A stretch of DNA of 64,000 nucleotides, from assembly GCA_016208975.1 (NCBI GenBank), contig JACQXA010000003.1, positions 113,455 through 177,454 on the forward strand, given 5' to 3'. The stretch is from Nitrospinota bacterium. GTDB taxonomy: Bacteria > Nitrospinota_A > UBA7883 > JACRLM01. Shown in pieces: positions 32,853 through 41,976 of this stretch. Every line of letters begins with the position of its first letter. The first letter of the stretch is position 1. A model generated the notes under the pieces. It saw only the letters and a list, made by a program, of their open reading frames with translations. It did not search any database and had not been told where the DNA came from. The position numbers and the translations under genes are program-made.

Positions 32853-35135
32853 TCAGTTTTTCACTACAGCTTCCGCCACCTGGGTTTGATAAGTGGTGGA
32901 CAGTTTTGAGCGCGTCCATGCGAACGCCTTCCATGTGACCGAGGCCACAATTTCCTTCTGCGCGTTAAGCCCCAGCACCAGGAAGCTCCATAAGAGCTTA
33001 CCTACGCCGCCGGAGGATGTGGTTTTCCCTTCCCACGAATCCATCCAGCGCTGGCTGTCGCCATAAACGAATTTCACCGCCTGGGGAAATTCCTCGGTAT
33101 CATATAACAACTCCGCGCCGCACAGGATTTTTCTCTTCCGTTTAGACCAGCGTTTTATCCTTGATTTGAACTCGTAAGATTCGCCATAGCTGTCTGAAAC
33201 CGTAATCAGCGCTTCCTCGTCCTTGATGGCTTCCGGCGCGTCGCTCTTCACGTAGATGCTCAGGCCGGTGAGGGATATGTCTTCCATCACTCCATCGACG
33301 GCCACGTCCAGCCTCGGGAAGTAAATCCTGGCTGGCCCCTTGGTCCTAATCCGGTGATACCGGCGCACCTGGCGCTTCTCCCAAAACGCGCCAAGGGAGA
33401 CCAGCGCCAGCAGAATGTTGAACACGCACCATATGGATGTGACCAAAATCACGTCCCGGAACAGCGGATACTCCATCCACTTGTATAATGCGATGGGGAG
33501 CGACACGAAGTTTATGGCCACCACAAGGAAGAAAGGCGCCGCCAGGGGGTTTAAAGACTCGCTCTCAATTGTCCTTCCCTTGGGGGTTATCTTGAATGTC
33601 GGCTTGTGGGGGTTGAGCATAACCGAGATGATGGCCGGAATCAGGAACAACGCCTGCACGCTCTCGTAGATTTCCGAGAAGAACGGCTGGCGCGCCTTGC
33701 CGTACAGGAAATCCATCACCATCACCGTGCACAACACGTAAGGCAGGGCGTAAGCCAATATCTGCCCCACCGACGCGTGATATATCATCAGGCCGAATAT
33801 AAGGAACAAGGCCGGTGATATGTAATAGATGAACCTTGATATTCCGAAAAACCAGAAGAACGAGGAGTTGAAATAGCAGATCCTCTGGGCGATGCTCAGC
33901 CCCCGCATGGTAAGGGCGTTCTTGAGGATGAACAGCTGTACCATCCCCTGGGCCCACCGGGTCCGCTGGGTGACGTAGTCCGAAAATGTCTCCGGCGAAA
34001 GGCCGCACACCATGGGCCGGTTCACGTAAATGCTGTTATAACCCTTGCCGTGCAGGATAAGCGACGTCTCGGCGTCTTCGGTTATAGTGTCTGTGGCGAT
34101 GCCCCCTATCTCCTCCAGGTGTTTGCGGCGCAAAATTGCCGCGGAGCCGCAAAAATAGCTGGAGTTCCAGAAATCCAGCCCAGCGTGGATTATCCGGAAG
34201 AACATGTCGTTCTCAACGGAGACGTTGGATACATGCTCCAGGTTCTTCTCTATCGGAGTGGGGTTTATGAAGAAGTGCGGGGTCTGCACCAGGTACAGTT
34301 TTGGGTCTTTCCTGAACAGCCCCACGGTGTGCTCCAGTATGTCCCTGGTGGGCACATGGTCGCAATCCAGCACCAGCACCAGGTCGCCGCTGGTCTGGCG
34401 TAACGCATGGTTTATATTCCCGGCCTTGGCGTGGCCGTTGGCCTCCCTGGTTATGTAATTTACCCCAAGCTCTTGGGCCATGGCCCTCAACCTGTAATAG
34501 CGGGCCCAGGCGTCCGCCGATGTTTTGGGGTTGTTACGCCTGGCTATGGTGCTACCGTCGTCCATAATGTGGACGCGCAGTTTATCTTTCGGGTAATTGA
34601 TCTGGGTGGCGGCGATGGCCGTTATCCGGATTATCTCGTCCGGCTCGGTGTATGTGGGCACCATCACGTCCACCGTGGGAAGGTTCATAGGGTCGTCTTT
34701 TACAACGACCGGGCATTCCTTCCGCTCCAGCGGCGAAATGTTGATGAACAGGCTCAGGATGTGCAACATGATGGCGTGCACCTCGGCCAGGTACAACAGC
34801 GCCAGCCCAATCAGGTCCAGAGGGCCGGTGTATATCAAGGTTTCGAAAGTGCGCCACAACAGGTAACGAAGGCCAAGAAACGCCGTGAGAAACACGAACA
34901 CAATCCGCCACGGAAGCCCCCGGGAGGATTTCATCCGGTAAAGCCCCAGGGTCAAGCCAAGCGCCAGCCAGCCGAGTATGACTTTCTCATAACCGTTTAG
35001 ATAACGCTCGGCGTAATACGCCGTGTAGGCGAGCCCCCCCACCAGCAGGACAAAAAGCCATGCCTGGGCAAAAAATTGCCTGGAGGATATTTTTTCGTTA
35101 TCCGCCAGGGCAAACTCAGCGGTATCCGCTTTCAT
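32853..35135 (-). CDS. bcsA: Cellulose synthase catalytic subunit BcsA (GT2 with PilZ)
   Basis: Polymerises UDP-glucose to cellulose and moves the chain across the inner membrane. The 760-residue product has four N-terminal helices, a GT2 domain with MDDGS (192-194 Asp pair), DCD at 257-259, FCGSAAILRR, TED at 352-354 (catalytic Asp) and QRTRW at 390-394. Four further helices follow, then a C-terminal PilZ domain whose RRYHR and DISLTGLS are the cyclic-di-GMP binding motifs. So synthesis should be switched on by c-di-GMP. All key residues are present. No bcsQ, bcsC or bcsD gene lies upstream within the window. Confidence 0.96.
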   Translation of the reverse strand: MKADTAEFALADNEKISSRQFFAQAWLFVLLVGGLAYTAYYAERYLNGYEKVILGWLALGLTLGLYRMKSSRGLPWRIVFVFLTAFLGLRYLLWRTFETLIYTGPLDLIGLALLYLAEVHAIMLHILSLFINISPLERKECPVVVKDDPMNLPTVDVMVPTYTEPDEIIRITAIAATQINYPKDKLRVHIMDDGSTIARRNNPKTSADAWARYYRLRAMAQELGVNYITREANGHAKAGNINHALRQTSGDLVLVLDCDHVPTRDILEHTVGLFRKDPKLYLVQTPHFFINPTPIEKNLEHVSNVSVENDMFFRIIHAGLDFWNSSYFCGSAAILRRKHLEEIGGIATDTITEDAETSLILHGKGYNSIYVNRPMVCGLSPETFSDYVTQRTRWAQGMVQLFILKNALTMRGLSIAQRICYFNSSFFWFFGISRFIYYISPALFLIFGLMIYHASVGQILAYALPYVLCTVMVMDFLYGKARQPFFSEIYESVQALFLIPAIISVMLNPHKPTFKITPKGRTIESESLNPLAAPFFLVVAINFVSLPIALYKWMEYPLFRDVILVTSIWCVFNILLALVSLGAFWEKRQVRRYHRIRTKGPARIYFPRLDVAVDGVMEDISLTGLSIYVKSDAPEAIKDEEALITVSDSYGESYEFKSRIKRWSKRKRKILCGAELLYDTEEFPQAVKFVYGDSQRWMDSWEGKTTSSGGVGKLLWSFLVLGLNAQKEIVASVTWKAFAWTRSKLSTTYQTQVAEAVVKN

Positions 35136-35398
35136 TTACACTTAGCCAAAACAGTCATGGCTTTTCCCTCAATCAATCCCCAATCTCAACCGCATAACAA
35201 TATAACATTTACACTAATTATAAAACTGTTTTTTCAAATAGTTACATAAGGAATAATCAATGATGATTTTGTAACGTTTTATACGGCATTGTCACTATTG
35301 TTAATAATTAGTTCAATTTTTGTTGGAGTTTTTACCGCTGAAAAATCTTTACAGGATGCAGGGGATTTGAGCCGATTATGGTCCCTAAAACGAATTTT
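35136..35398. other. AT-rich spacer between bcsA and modC
   Basis: These 263 bases are markedly AT-rich and hold no convincing gene. As the only region upstream of bcsA they must contain its promoter. GTTACA (35241-35246) and TGTAAC (35270-35275) form a widely spaced inverted repeat that could be a regulator site. No terminator for the upstream modC-side transcript is needed, since modC ends here in the same direction; none is evident. Confidence 0.4.
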
Positions 35399-36472
35399 TC
35401 AGGAAGGCTTGGCCAAGGCAACGCTTTTGATCATGGCGAAAAGCTCCAGACCCGGCTTTATGCCGAGAGTGTCCGCCGATTTGCGGGTGATTTTGGATAG
35501 TATAACAGTTTCTCCCACCGCCAGCTGGGCAATGACGCTGGAATGGTCTAAAGTCTCCACCCCCGCCACCCGGCAGGACAATACGTTCAGCAAGCTGGTG
35601 TCTTCCGGTTTTCTAAGCGCCAGCCCCACGTCCCTGGCCAGTATCCGCACCCTTGCTACGGAACCCCGAGCCAATCCCTGTTTTGGCAGGACAAGGGCGC
35701 CGCCGGGAAACTCCAGATACGCCAAACCGTATTGCGGGTCTAGCCTGGCAACGCGGGCCTCCACCACGGCGCCCGCGCCTTCCTCTCTGGCCATGGGCAA
35801 ATCCAGCCGGGTGGAGATTTCGGCAATGGCGCCGTGAGCCATAACCATTCCATCACTCATTAGCGCAATGTGATCGGCGAGCCGGGATACTTCCTCCACT
35901 GAATGGCTCACGTAAAGCGCCGGAATGGAAAGTTTTCCGTGCAAGAGCTCCAGGCCCGACAATATCTCCTGTTTCCCCTCATCGTCCAGCGAGGCTAACG
36001 GCTCATCGAACAACATGAGCTTCGGGCTTGTGAGAAGCGCCCGGGCGATGGCCACTTTCTGTTTTTGCCCGCCGGAGAGCTGATGGGGTTTCCTTCCAAG
36101 CAGGTTTTCGAGCCCCAGCCACCCTATGACCTCTTCGGGATTTATCTTCCGCTCACTGGCTGGCGCCCGATTGTAGCCGTATTTCAGGTTTTCTTCCGCC
36201 GTAAGGTGCCAGAACAGCCGGGAATCCTGAAAAACGTATCCCACGCTCCGTTTATGGGGGGGCAGAAAAATGTTGTTAGACTCGTCCTGCCACACCTGGC
36301 CGTTCACCTCAAAATAGCCTTCGGGGGCGCGGGCCAACCCCGCCACGCATCGCAACAGGGTGGTCTTGCCGGAGCCTGATGGGCCGAACAGGGCTGTAAA
36401 GCCTTTGTCCGGGGCGGTGAACCGGGCGTCCAGCAGGAAGGTGGATACTTGGGTCTTAAATGCGGCTTTCAC
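35399..36472 (-). CDS. modC: Molybdate ABC transporter ATP-binding protein
   Basis: A 357-residue ATPase that powers molybdate import. Walker A is GPSGSGKTTLL at 30-40, the signature LSGGQKQKVAIARALL, Walker B LMLFDEPLASLD, and the H-loop VSHSVEE. The C-terminal 120 residues form a MOP/TOBE domain (GSVARVRILARDVGLALRKPEDTSLLNVL) that in the family binds oxyanion. Start is a GTG at 36472, just before the end of modB, 11 bases downstream of it. Together with moaA 8 kb away it indicates molybdoenzymes in this organism. Confidence 0.95.
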   Translation of the reverse strand: MKAAFKTQVSTFLLDARFTAPDKGFTALFGPSGSGKTTLLRCVAGLARAPEGYFEVNGQVWQDESNNIFLPPHKRSVGYVFQDSRLFWHLTAEENLKYGYNRAPASERKINPEEVIGWLGLENLLGRKPHQLSGGQKQKVAIARALLTSPKLMLFDEPLASLDDEGKQEILSGLELLHGKLSIPALYVSHSVEEVSRLADHIALMSDGMVMAHGAIAEISTRLDLPMAREEGAGAVVEARVARLDPQYGLAYLEFPGGALVLPKQGLARGSVARVRILARDVGLALRKPEDTSLLNVLSCRVAGVETLDHSSVIAQLAVGETVILSKITRKSADTLGIKPGLELFAMIKSVALAKPS

Positions 36473-36483
36473 TCCGTATCCTG

Positions 36484-37161
36484 TTAAAAAGAATCCACCC
36501 GGTAACGGCGGTTCATGATGGATATGGTTACAAGGGTCATGAACGAAAACAGCATTAACCCGGCCGAGAGGATGTGGGCCTGGGTATATTCCATGGCCTC
36601 CGCATGGTTGTATATGGCGATGGACACCACCTGGGTCTTGCCGGGGATGTTCCCGCCTATCATCAGCACCACGCCGAACTCCCCCACGGTATGGGCAAAT
36701 CCCATCACAGCCGCGGATATGATGCCCGGCTTTGCCATGGGCAAGGCCACGGTAAAAAACCTGTCCACTGGAGAGGCGCGAAGGGTTTGCGCCGCCTCCA
36801 TCATGTTATTTCCTATCATCTCAAAAGAGCTCTGGAGGGGTTTTACGACGAATGGCAGGGAGAATATCACCGACCCTATCACAAGCCCGGTAAAAGAGAA
36901 GGCCAGGCTGGGCAAGCCGATGGACGCCATGGACGCGCCGATCACCCCGTAAGGCCCCAAAGCCAGCAGGAGGTAAAACCCCAGCACAGTAGGGGGCAGA
37001 ACCAGCGGAAGCGCCACCGCCGCCTCTATCACAGGCTTTAACCTGCTGGATGAAGTGGCCAGCCGCCACGCGAGCGGAGCGCCAATGACCAGCAGGATGG
37101 CCGTTGAAACAAACGCCAGTTTCAGCGTGAGCCAAATGGGCTGAAAATATATGTGTTCCAT
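36484..37161 (-). CDS. modB: Molybdate ABC transporter permease
   Basis: A 225-residue inner-membrane permease with five predicted helices. The coupling motif EAAQTLRASPVDRFFTVALPMAKPGIISAAVMGFAHTVGEFGVVLMIGGN is the EAA loop of the family, and the following PGKTQVVSIAIYNH is typical of ModB. It sits six bases after modA and 11 before modC. Sulfate or tungstate specificity is the alternative, but the neighbouring ModA and the MOP domain in ModC favour molybdate. Confidence 0.95.
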   Translation of the reverse strand: MEHIYFQPIWLTLKLAFVSTAILLVIGAPLAWRLATSSSRLKPVIEAAVALPLVLPPTVLGFYLLLALGPYGVIGASMASIGLPSLAFSFTGLVIGSVIFSLPFVVKPLQSSFEMIGNNMMEAAQTLRASPVDRFFTVALPMAKPGIISAAVMGFAHTVGEFGVVLMIGGNIPGKTQVVSIAIYNHAEAMEYTQAHILSAGLMLFSFMTLVTISIMNRRYRVDSF

Positions 37162-37167
37162 CGAGTT

Positions 37168-37935
37168 TCAGGGCAATCCATAACCAAAGTTCCCGATTAT
37201 CTTACGCCCCTCCGGCCCCCGGACAAACTCCAAAAACCCTTTGGCCGCCGGAGAGCCTTTACCTCCGGAGGTTAGAACCGCCCATTGCTCTATGGGGTCA
37301 TGCATATCATGCGGTATCAGCCAATATGACCCGGCGGGCGGCCAGGACTCTTTCAATTGGGACATCGCCACAAACCCCAGCTGGGCCGCTCCGCTGGATA
37401 CGAACTGGTATGTTTGGCCGATGCTCTCGCCTGTCACGATTTTCGGTTTGAGCCGCTCCATAACGCCCAACCGCTCCATAACCTGCCTGGCCGCCACGCC
37501 GTATGGGGCCAGCTTGGAGTCGGCCATGGCGATATGGGCGAAATTACCTTTTTTTAAAACATCCCCGGCGCCATCCACAAAACCCGGCGTGGATGAATAT
37601 AGCGCAAGCCTCCCCAGCGCGTAGGGGAATGCGGTGGACTTTTCACCCAATCCCGCGCCCATAAGTTTTTCCACCATGGCCCGGTCCGCCGACAAGAACA
37701 CGTGAAACGGCGCGCCGTTGGCAATCTGCGCGTAAAGTTTTCCGGAAGCCCCGGCGCTGATGACAGTCTTATGCCCCGTGGATTTTTCGTAGAGCGACGC
37801 TATCTGCGTGGCCGGTTTTAGAAAGTTTGCGGCCACGGCCACGTTAAAGGTTTCCGCTTTCGCTGTTCCGCTTATGGATAACGATATGAGGAGCGCTGAT
37901 AAAACCAGCGATGACCCGATAGCGTTTTTCATCAT
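37168..37935 (-). CDS. modA: Periplasmic molybdate-binding protein
   Basis: A 255-residue binding protein. From ATG 37935, with AGGAG about ten bases upstream, a signal peptide ends at SGTAKAE. The frame extends to a TTG at 37956 that lacks a ribosome site. NVAVAANFLKPATQIASLYEKSTGHKTVISAGASGKLYAQIANGAPFHVFLSAD is the ligand-binding N-terminal part, where Ser and Ala backbone residues hold the oxyanion, and IAMADSKLAPYGVAARQVMERLG is equally typical. First gene of modABC. It is transcribed divergently from the cco operon. Confidence 0.95.
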   Translation of the reverse strand: MMKNAIGSSLVLSALLISLSISGTAKAETFNVAVAANFLKPATQIASLYEKSTGHKTVISAGASGKLYAQIANGAPFHVFLSADRAMVEKLMGAGLGEKSTAFPYALGRLALYSSTPGFVDGAGDVLKKGNFAHIAMADSKLAPYGVAARQVMERLGVMERLKPKIVTGESIGQTYQFVSSGAAQLGFVAMSQLKESWPPAGSYWLIPHDMHDPIEQWAVLTSGGKGSPAAKGFLEFVRGPEGRKIIGNFGYGLP

Positions 37936-38487
37936 CAGCGGAACACTCCTCTTCAATAAAGGAACAACTTTTATCGCGACATCCTGCCATATTCAAAGCA
38001 GAGCAATAATGGCGCCGGGACAACACCGGTTAATTTACCGCATTTCCGAATGTGTCTGCCCCGTTTTGACGCTAAAGCCGTTTTGAGACGCTTAATAAGT
38101 TGGCGTTGCAGAAGTACATTTCCTGCCCTCGATTTTCGTTGAATGACTGGTTTAAGGCTCGTGTTTTCCGTATCGCGGCAATCAATTTCAACAACAGCTT
38201 GTTGTCGCAAAATGCGCCTCGATTTCGCGGGATCAACCGCAGGAATCGAAAAATCAAAACTTTTTTTATCCATCCTCCCCAAAAAAAACCATCCGGAATA
38301 AGTTAAAAACTTCCAACGCGTTGCGCTTAAGTACATTCCTGGCGGATAGATGTTTACGCTGAATCTTTGTGGCTCATGAATCCACCGCGCATTTGCCAAC
38401 ATCAAACGAGCGACCTATTTTTATCAGAGGATCAAGTTGAGAGGGCTTCATTGAAGCCATAGTTGTAACCATTGAGGAGAGGGGGCT
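37936..38487. other. Divergent regulatory spacer between modA and ccoN
   Basis: A 550-base region, lower in GC than its flanks, between divergent transport and oxidase operons. Open frames here have no family features, codon bias or ribosome sites. A short hairpin GGCTTC-ATT-GAAGCC (38444-38458) lies 30 bases before ccoN. I looked for an FNR box (TTGAT-N4-ATCAA) and saw no good match. AACAA-CAGC-TTGTT near 38193 is a small dyad. Confidence 0.45.
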
Positions 38488-39912
38488 GTGGAAGTATCAC
38501 AAGCTGAATCCAAGTATAATTTCTCTATTGTCCAATGGTTTTCCATCGCGGCGGTGGTTTACCTGGTTGTCGGCGCCCTGGTTGGTGTTTACATCGCCGC
38601 GGAGCTGGCCTGGCCGTTCCTGAACTTCGACATCCCTTACATTACTTTCGGGCGTCTTCGTCCCCTTCACACAAACGCCGTGATCTTCGCGTTCGGCGGA
38701 AGCACGCTGTTCGCCACCTCCTATTACATCGTCCAGCGCACATGCAACGTGAAACTGTGGAGCGACAAGCTGGCGTGGTTCACCTTCTGGGGTTGGAACG
38801 CCGTGATAGTAAGCGCGGTAGTCACCCTGCCACTGGGCATCACCACCGGCAAGGAATACGCCGAGCTTGAATGGCCGCTGGACATCCTCATAGCGGTTGT
38901 TTGGCTTGCGTACCTGTTCAACTATGTGATGACCGTGGCCAACCGCAAGGTTTCACACATATATGTGGCCAACTGGTTCTTCTTCGCCATGCAGATAATG
39001 ATCACCTATCTGCATGTGGTCAACAGCCTTGAGATCCCGGTGGAGCTTTGGAAGTCCTACTCCATATTCCCGGGCGTGCAGGACGCCATGATCCAGTGGT
39101 GGTACGGGCATAACGCCGTGGGCTTCTTCCTGACGGCGGGTTTCCTGGGCATCATGTACTACTTCGTGCCCAAACAGGCCGAGCGCCCCATATTCTCATA
39201 CAGGCTGTCGGTATTGCACTTCTGGGCTCTCATTTTCGGCTACGTATGGATAGGCGCCCACCACCTGCAATACACCGCCCTGCCAGACTGGTCCGGCTCT
39301 CTGGGCGCGGCCTTCTCGATAGCGATGATAATTCCTTCATGGGGTGGCGCGGTGAACGGCATGCTCACCCTCTCCGGAGCGTGGGAAAAATTGAGGACGG
39401 ACTATGTCCTGCGGTTCCTGATAGTCTCCCTGGCCTTCTACGCCATGAGCACTTTCGAGGGGCCCATGATGTCCATCCGCACCGTTAACGCCCTTTCGCA
39501 TTACACCGACTGGACCATAGGCCACGTTCATTCCGGCGGCCTGGGCTGGGTGGCTATGGTGTCCATGGGCGCCATCTACCACATGGTTCCACGGCTGTGG
39601 GGAACGGAGCTGTACTCCAAAAAACTGGTGAACGTCCATTTCTGGATGACCACCATCGGCATAGCCTTCTACGTGTCGGCCATGTGGGTGTCCGGCATCA
39701 TGCAGGGAATGATGTGGCGCGCGTACGACGAGTACGGCTCGCTGGTTTACACCTTCGCCGAGACGGTGGCGGCCATGCATCCGTATTACGTACTGCGCTG
39801 GTTCGGCGGCCTGATATTCCTGCTGGGCGCGCTGGTTATGCTATTCAACGTGGCCATGACCGCCATGGGGGCCAGGAAAACCGCCCCCGCCATGGCCCGC
39901 GCCACGGCTTAA
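38488..39912 (+). CDS. ccoN: cbb3-type cytochrome c oxidase subunit I
   Basis: Catalytic subunit of the high-affinity oxygen reductase; reduces oxygen to water and pumps protons. The 474-residue product has about twelve helices. Haem and copper ligand His residues appear in [31 protein letters not shown] and [14 protein letters not shown], and the active-site Tyr lies in the WWYGHNAV segment context. The GTG start follows GAGGAGAGGGGG. It leads ccoNOQP. The enzyme suits growth at low oxygen. Confidence 0.96.
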   Translation: MEVSQAESKYNFSIVQWFSIAAVVYLVVGALVGVYIAAELAWPFLNFDIPYITFGRLRPLHTNAVIFAFGGSTLFATSYYIVQRTCNVKLWSDKLAWFTFWGWNAVIVSAVVTLPLGITTGKEYAELEWPLDILIAVVWLAYLFNYVMTVANRKVSHIYVANWFFFAMQIMITYLHVVNSLEIPVELWKSYSIFPGVQDAMIQWWYGHNAVGFFLTAGFLGIMYYFVPKQAERPIFSYRLSVLHFWALIFGYVWIGAHHLQYTALPDWSGSLGAAFSIAMIIPSWGGAVNGMLTLSGAWEKLRTDYVLRFLIVSLAFYAMSTFEGPMMSIRTVNALSHYTDWTIGHVHSGGLGWVAMVSMGAIYHMVPRLWGTELYSKKLVNVHFWMTTIGIAFYVSAMWVSGIMQGMMWRAYDEYGSLVYTFAETVAAMHPYYVLRWFGGLIFLLGALVMLFNVAMTAMGARKTAPAMARATA

Positions 39913-39936
39913 CGTCATAGAAGGAGTATTGAAAAT

Positions 39937-40626
39937 ATGGCGGATAACAACGGCAAGAAATCCTTTCAGGAACGGATGGAGCTGAACCTCCCGGCGTTCC
40001 TCCTGATGATAGCCATCGTGGTGTCCATCGGCGGCATTGTTACAATAGTGCCCCTTTTCTACCTGGACAGCACATGGGAGGACCGGGCCAAGAACCCGGA
40101 CGGCTCCATGAAAAACCCGGAGCTTTCGGCGGTGCGCCCCTACACGGCCCTGGAGCTGGCAGGGCGGGACGTTTACCTGCGCGAGGGCTGTTACGTGTGC
40201 CACTCGCAGATGGTACGCCCATTCCGCGACGAGAAAGAGCGCTATGGCCATTACTCTCTGGCGGTGGAAAGCAAGTACGACCATCCGTTCCAGTGGGGCT
40301 CAAAGCGCACCGGGCCGGACCTGGCCCGGGTGGGCGGGAAATATTCCGACGAGTGGCACATCGCCCACATGAAAGATCCCAAGTCGGTGGTGCCGGAGTC
40401 TGTCATGCCCCGTTACCCGTGGTTGGAGTCGGCCATGTTGGACCCGGAGGGCGTAACGCGCCGCCTGAAGGCCATGCGGGCCATCGGAGTGCCTTATAGC
40501 GACGATGATATAGCCAACGCCACTGCGATGGTCTCCGGCAAATCGGAGATGCGGGCGCTGGTGGCATATCTTCAGGCGCTGGGCACGATGATAAAGTTCG
40601 AGGAGGGTAAGGATTACCGTGACTGA
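39937..40626 (+). CDS. ccoO: cbb3-type oxidase mono-haem subunit II
   Basis: A 229-residue membrane-anchored cytochrome c that passes electrons to CcoN. One N-terminal helix (about 18-42) is followed by a periplasmic domain with [18 protein letters not shown], where Cys85, Cys88 and His89 attach the haem. Met in [12 protein letters not shown] is the probable axial ligand. It overlaps the ccoQ GTG by eight bases. Standard length and order for the operon. Confidence 0.95.
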   Translation: MADNNGKKSFQERMELNLPAFLLMIAIVVSIGGIVTIVPLFYLDSTWEDRAKNPDGSMKNPELSAVRPYTALELAGRDVYLREGCYVCHSQMVRPFRDEKERYGHYSLAVESKYDHPFQWGSKRTGPDLARVGGKYSDEWHIAHMKDPKSVVPESVMPRYPWLESAMLDPEGVTRRLKAMRAIGVPYSDDDIANATAMVSGKSEMRALVAYLQALGTMIKFEEGKDYRD

Positions 40627-40807
40627 CCAAACCGCTGGTTTGCTGGTGATGACGCCCACCGACTGGTTCGGGCTGATCCTTCTGGTCACGCTATCCGTGT
40701 TGCTGGCCGGGGTTTACATTTACGTACTGCGCCCCGGAAGCAAGGCAAAAATGGACAAACACCGGTACATCCCCCTGGAGGATGACCGCTTTGGCGAAGA
40801 GGACTGA
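40619..40807 (+). CDS. ccoQ: cbb3-type oxidase subunit CcoQ
   Basis: A 62-residue protein with one membrane helix (about 15-37: [22 protein letters not shown]) and a charged tail [11 protein letters not shown]. Such CcoQ/FixQ peptides stabilise the oxidase complex. The GTG start lies in the last codons of ccoO, and ccoP begins one base after the stop. Position and topology support the call; sequence conservation in this family is low. Confidence 0.85.
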   Translation: MTDQTAGLLVMTPTDWFGLILLVTLSVLLAGVYIYVLRPGSKAKMDKHRYIPLEDDRFGEED

Positions 40808-40808
40808 C

Positions 40809-41675
40809 ATGGCGGAGAAACACGACCCTTACAAGGCTAAAGACACGGGCCACGAGTGGGATGGAATAAAGGAGCTGAAGAACAATCCACCCCGGTGGTG
40901 GATCATTTGCGGATACCTTAGTTTCGCTTTCCTGGCCGGGTACTTCATTTTGTATCCCTCTATCCCTCTGGTGAGCGGCTACACCCATGGTCTGCTGGGG
41001 TGGACCCAGATAGACGAGTACAAGGAGGGGGTGGAGGCCATAAACGCGGTGCGGGAACCTTTCGACAAAAAGATCGGGAAGATGACCGTGGCCGAAATAC
41101 TGGCCGACCCTGAGATGAGCCGGTTCGCCCAGGTATCCTCCAAGGCGTTGTTCGGTGATAATTGCGCCGCCTGTCATGGCTCCGGCGGCCAGGGCGCCAC
41201 GGGCTTCCCGGTTCTGGCCGATGACGACTGGCTGTACGGCGGGACCGTAGAAGCCATCCATGAGACCATAACCGGCGGCAGACAAGGGATTATGCCAGCC
41301 TACGCTCAGCTTTTGAGCAGGCAGGAGATAGACGACCTGGTGAAGTTCGTCTCCACGCTTCCGTCCGGCGCTATCCACGAAGCTGGTAAAGCCGTGTTTC
41401 TGGGACAGACCCCCGGCGCGGCGGACTGCGTGGCCTGCCATGGAGAGGACGCCAAGGGGATAAAAGACGTGGGTTCGGCGAACCTTACGGACAATATCTG
41501 GCGCTTCTCCGGCACGGAGGATGGGATTCGGCAGACCATCATGAACGGTGTCAACCAGGATGGCCCTCAAACCCGGAAAGCGGTGATGCCGGTTTTCGGC
41601 GGCAGGCTCACGGATAACCAGATCAAGAAACTGGCGGTAAGGGTTTACCTTTTGGGAGGCGGCCAGAAAGGCTGA
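40809..41675 (+). CDS. ccoP: cbb3-type oxidase di-haem subunit III
   Basis: A 288-residue di-haem cytochrome c that accepts electrons from soluble cytochromes. ATG 40809 with AGAGGA upstream is preferred over an upstream in-frame start at 40782 that overlaps ccoQ. The N-terminus has HEWDGIKELKNNPPRWW, the CcoP signature, then one helix (about 31-50). Haem sites are NCAACH (119-123) and DCVACH (207-211), with IMPAYAQLLS and VMPVFGGRLT supplying axial Met. Last of the four oxidase structural genes. Confidence 0.95.
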   Translation: MAEKHDPYKAKDTGHEWDGIKELKNNPPRWWIICGYLSFAFLAGYFILYPSIPLVSGYTHGLLGWTQIDEYKEGVEAINAVREPFDKKIGKMTVAEILADPEMSRFAQVSSKALFGDNCAACHGSGGQGATGFPVLADDDWLYGGTVEAIHETITGGRQGIMPAYAQLLSRQEIDDLVKFVSTLPSGAIHEAGKAVFLGQTPGAADCVACHGEDAKGIKDVGSANLTDNIWRFSGTEDGIRQTIMNGVNQDGPQTRKAVMPVFGGRLTDNQIKKLAVRVYLLGGGQKG

Positions 41676-41754
41676 TCAGGCATAGTCCAGGCGCCAGCTT
41701 CAACTTGTGGCCGAGCGCTACCCAATTTAAATGGCGATTGGAGGATAAGCGGTT

Positions 41755-41871
41755 ATGACGGACTGGGTTGTGATTGGCTCCCTTATCAGCGCCGTTGGCG
41801 CTCTGGCCATAGTGGTTTACCTTGGGGTGAAGCTTTGGTTTCTGTCCCATCAAGGGGAAAAGAACCAGTAA
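41755..41871 (+). CDS. Small single-span membrane protein linked to the cco operon (38 residues)
   Basis: A very short gene with GGAGG ten bases before its ATG. The product, MTDWVVIGSLISAVGALAIVV followed by a Tyr-Leu pair and the basic tail KLWFLSHQGEKNQ, has one membrane helix with an acidic N-terminus and positively charged C-terminal side. It lies between ccoP and a strong terminator on the same strand and codon use resembles its neighbours. It recalls the tiny CcoM or CcoH-like accessory peptides seen with some cbb3 oxidases, but the sequence does not let me assign a family. Confidence 0.55.
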   Translation: MTDWVVIGSLISAVGALAIVVYLGVKLWFLSHQGEKNQ

Positions 41872-41896
41872 AGGCTTTTTCGGCATCTAATAATTT

Positions 41897-41946
41897 AAGG
41901 GGAGGGCTCAGACGCGGGAGTTTGCGCGTCCCCTCCCCTTTTTCTT
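41897..41946 (+). terminator. Strong rho-independent terminator of ccoNOQP
   Basis: AAGGGGAGGG pairs with CCCTCCCCTT over ten bases, with an inner stem GACGCG/CGCGTC, followed directly by TTTTT-C-TTT. It lies 25 bases after the small membrane gene and separates the oxidase structural genes from the assembly genes, which therefore need their own promoter or read-through. Confidence 0.8.
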
Positions 41947-41976
41947 TAGCAGTATGTTTTTTTAGGAATTGTAAAA

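Noticed and set aside
35289..35837. 182-codon plus-strand frame over the modC end and spacer
   Set aside because: Mostly antisense to modC, with no recognisable protein features.
37971..38405. 144-codon minus-strand frame between modA and ccoN
   Set aside because: Composition is atypical, no ribosome site or domain, and it spans the region that must hold two divergent promoters.
38390..38470. FNR/CRP-like box upstream of ccoN
   Set aside because: Half-sites such as ATCAA occur, but no TTGAT-N4-ATCAA or close variant was found at the right spacing.
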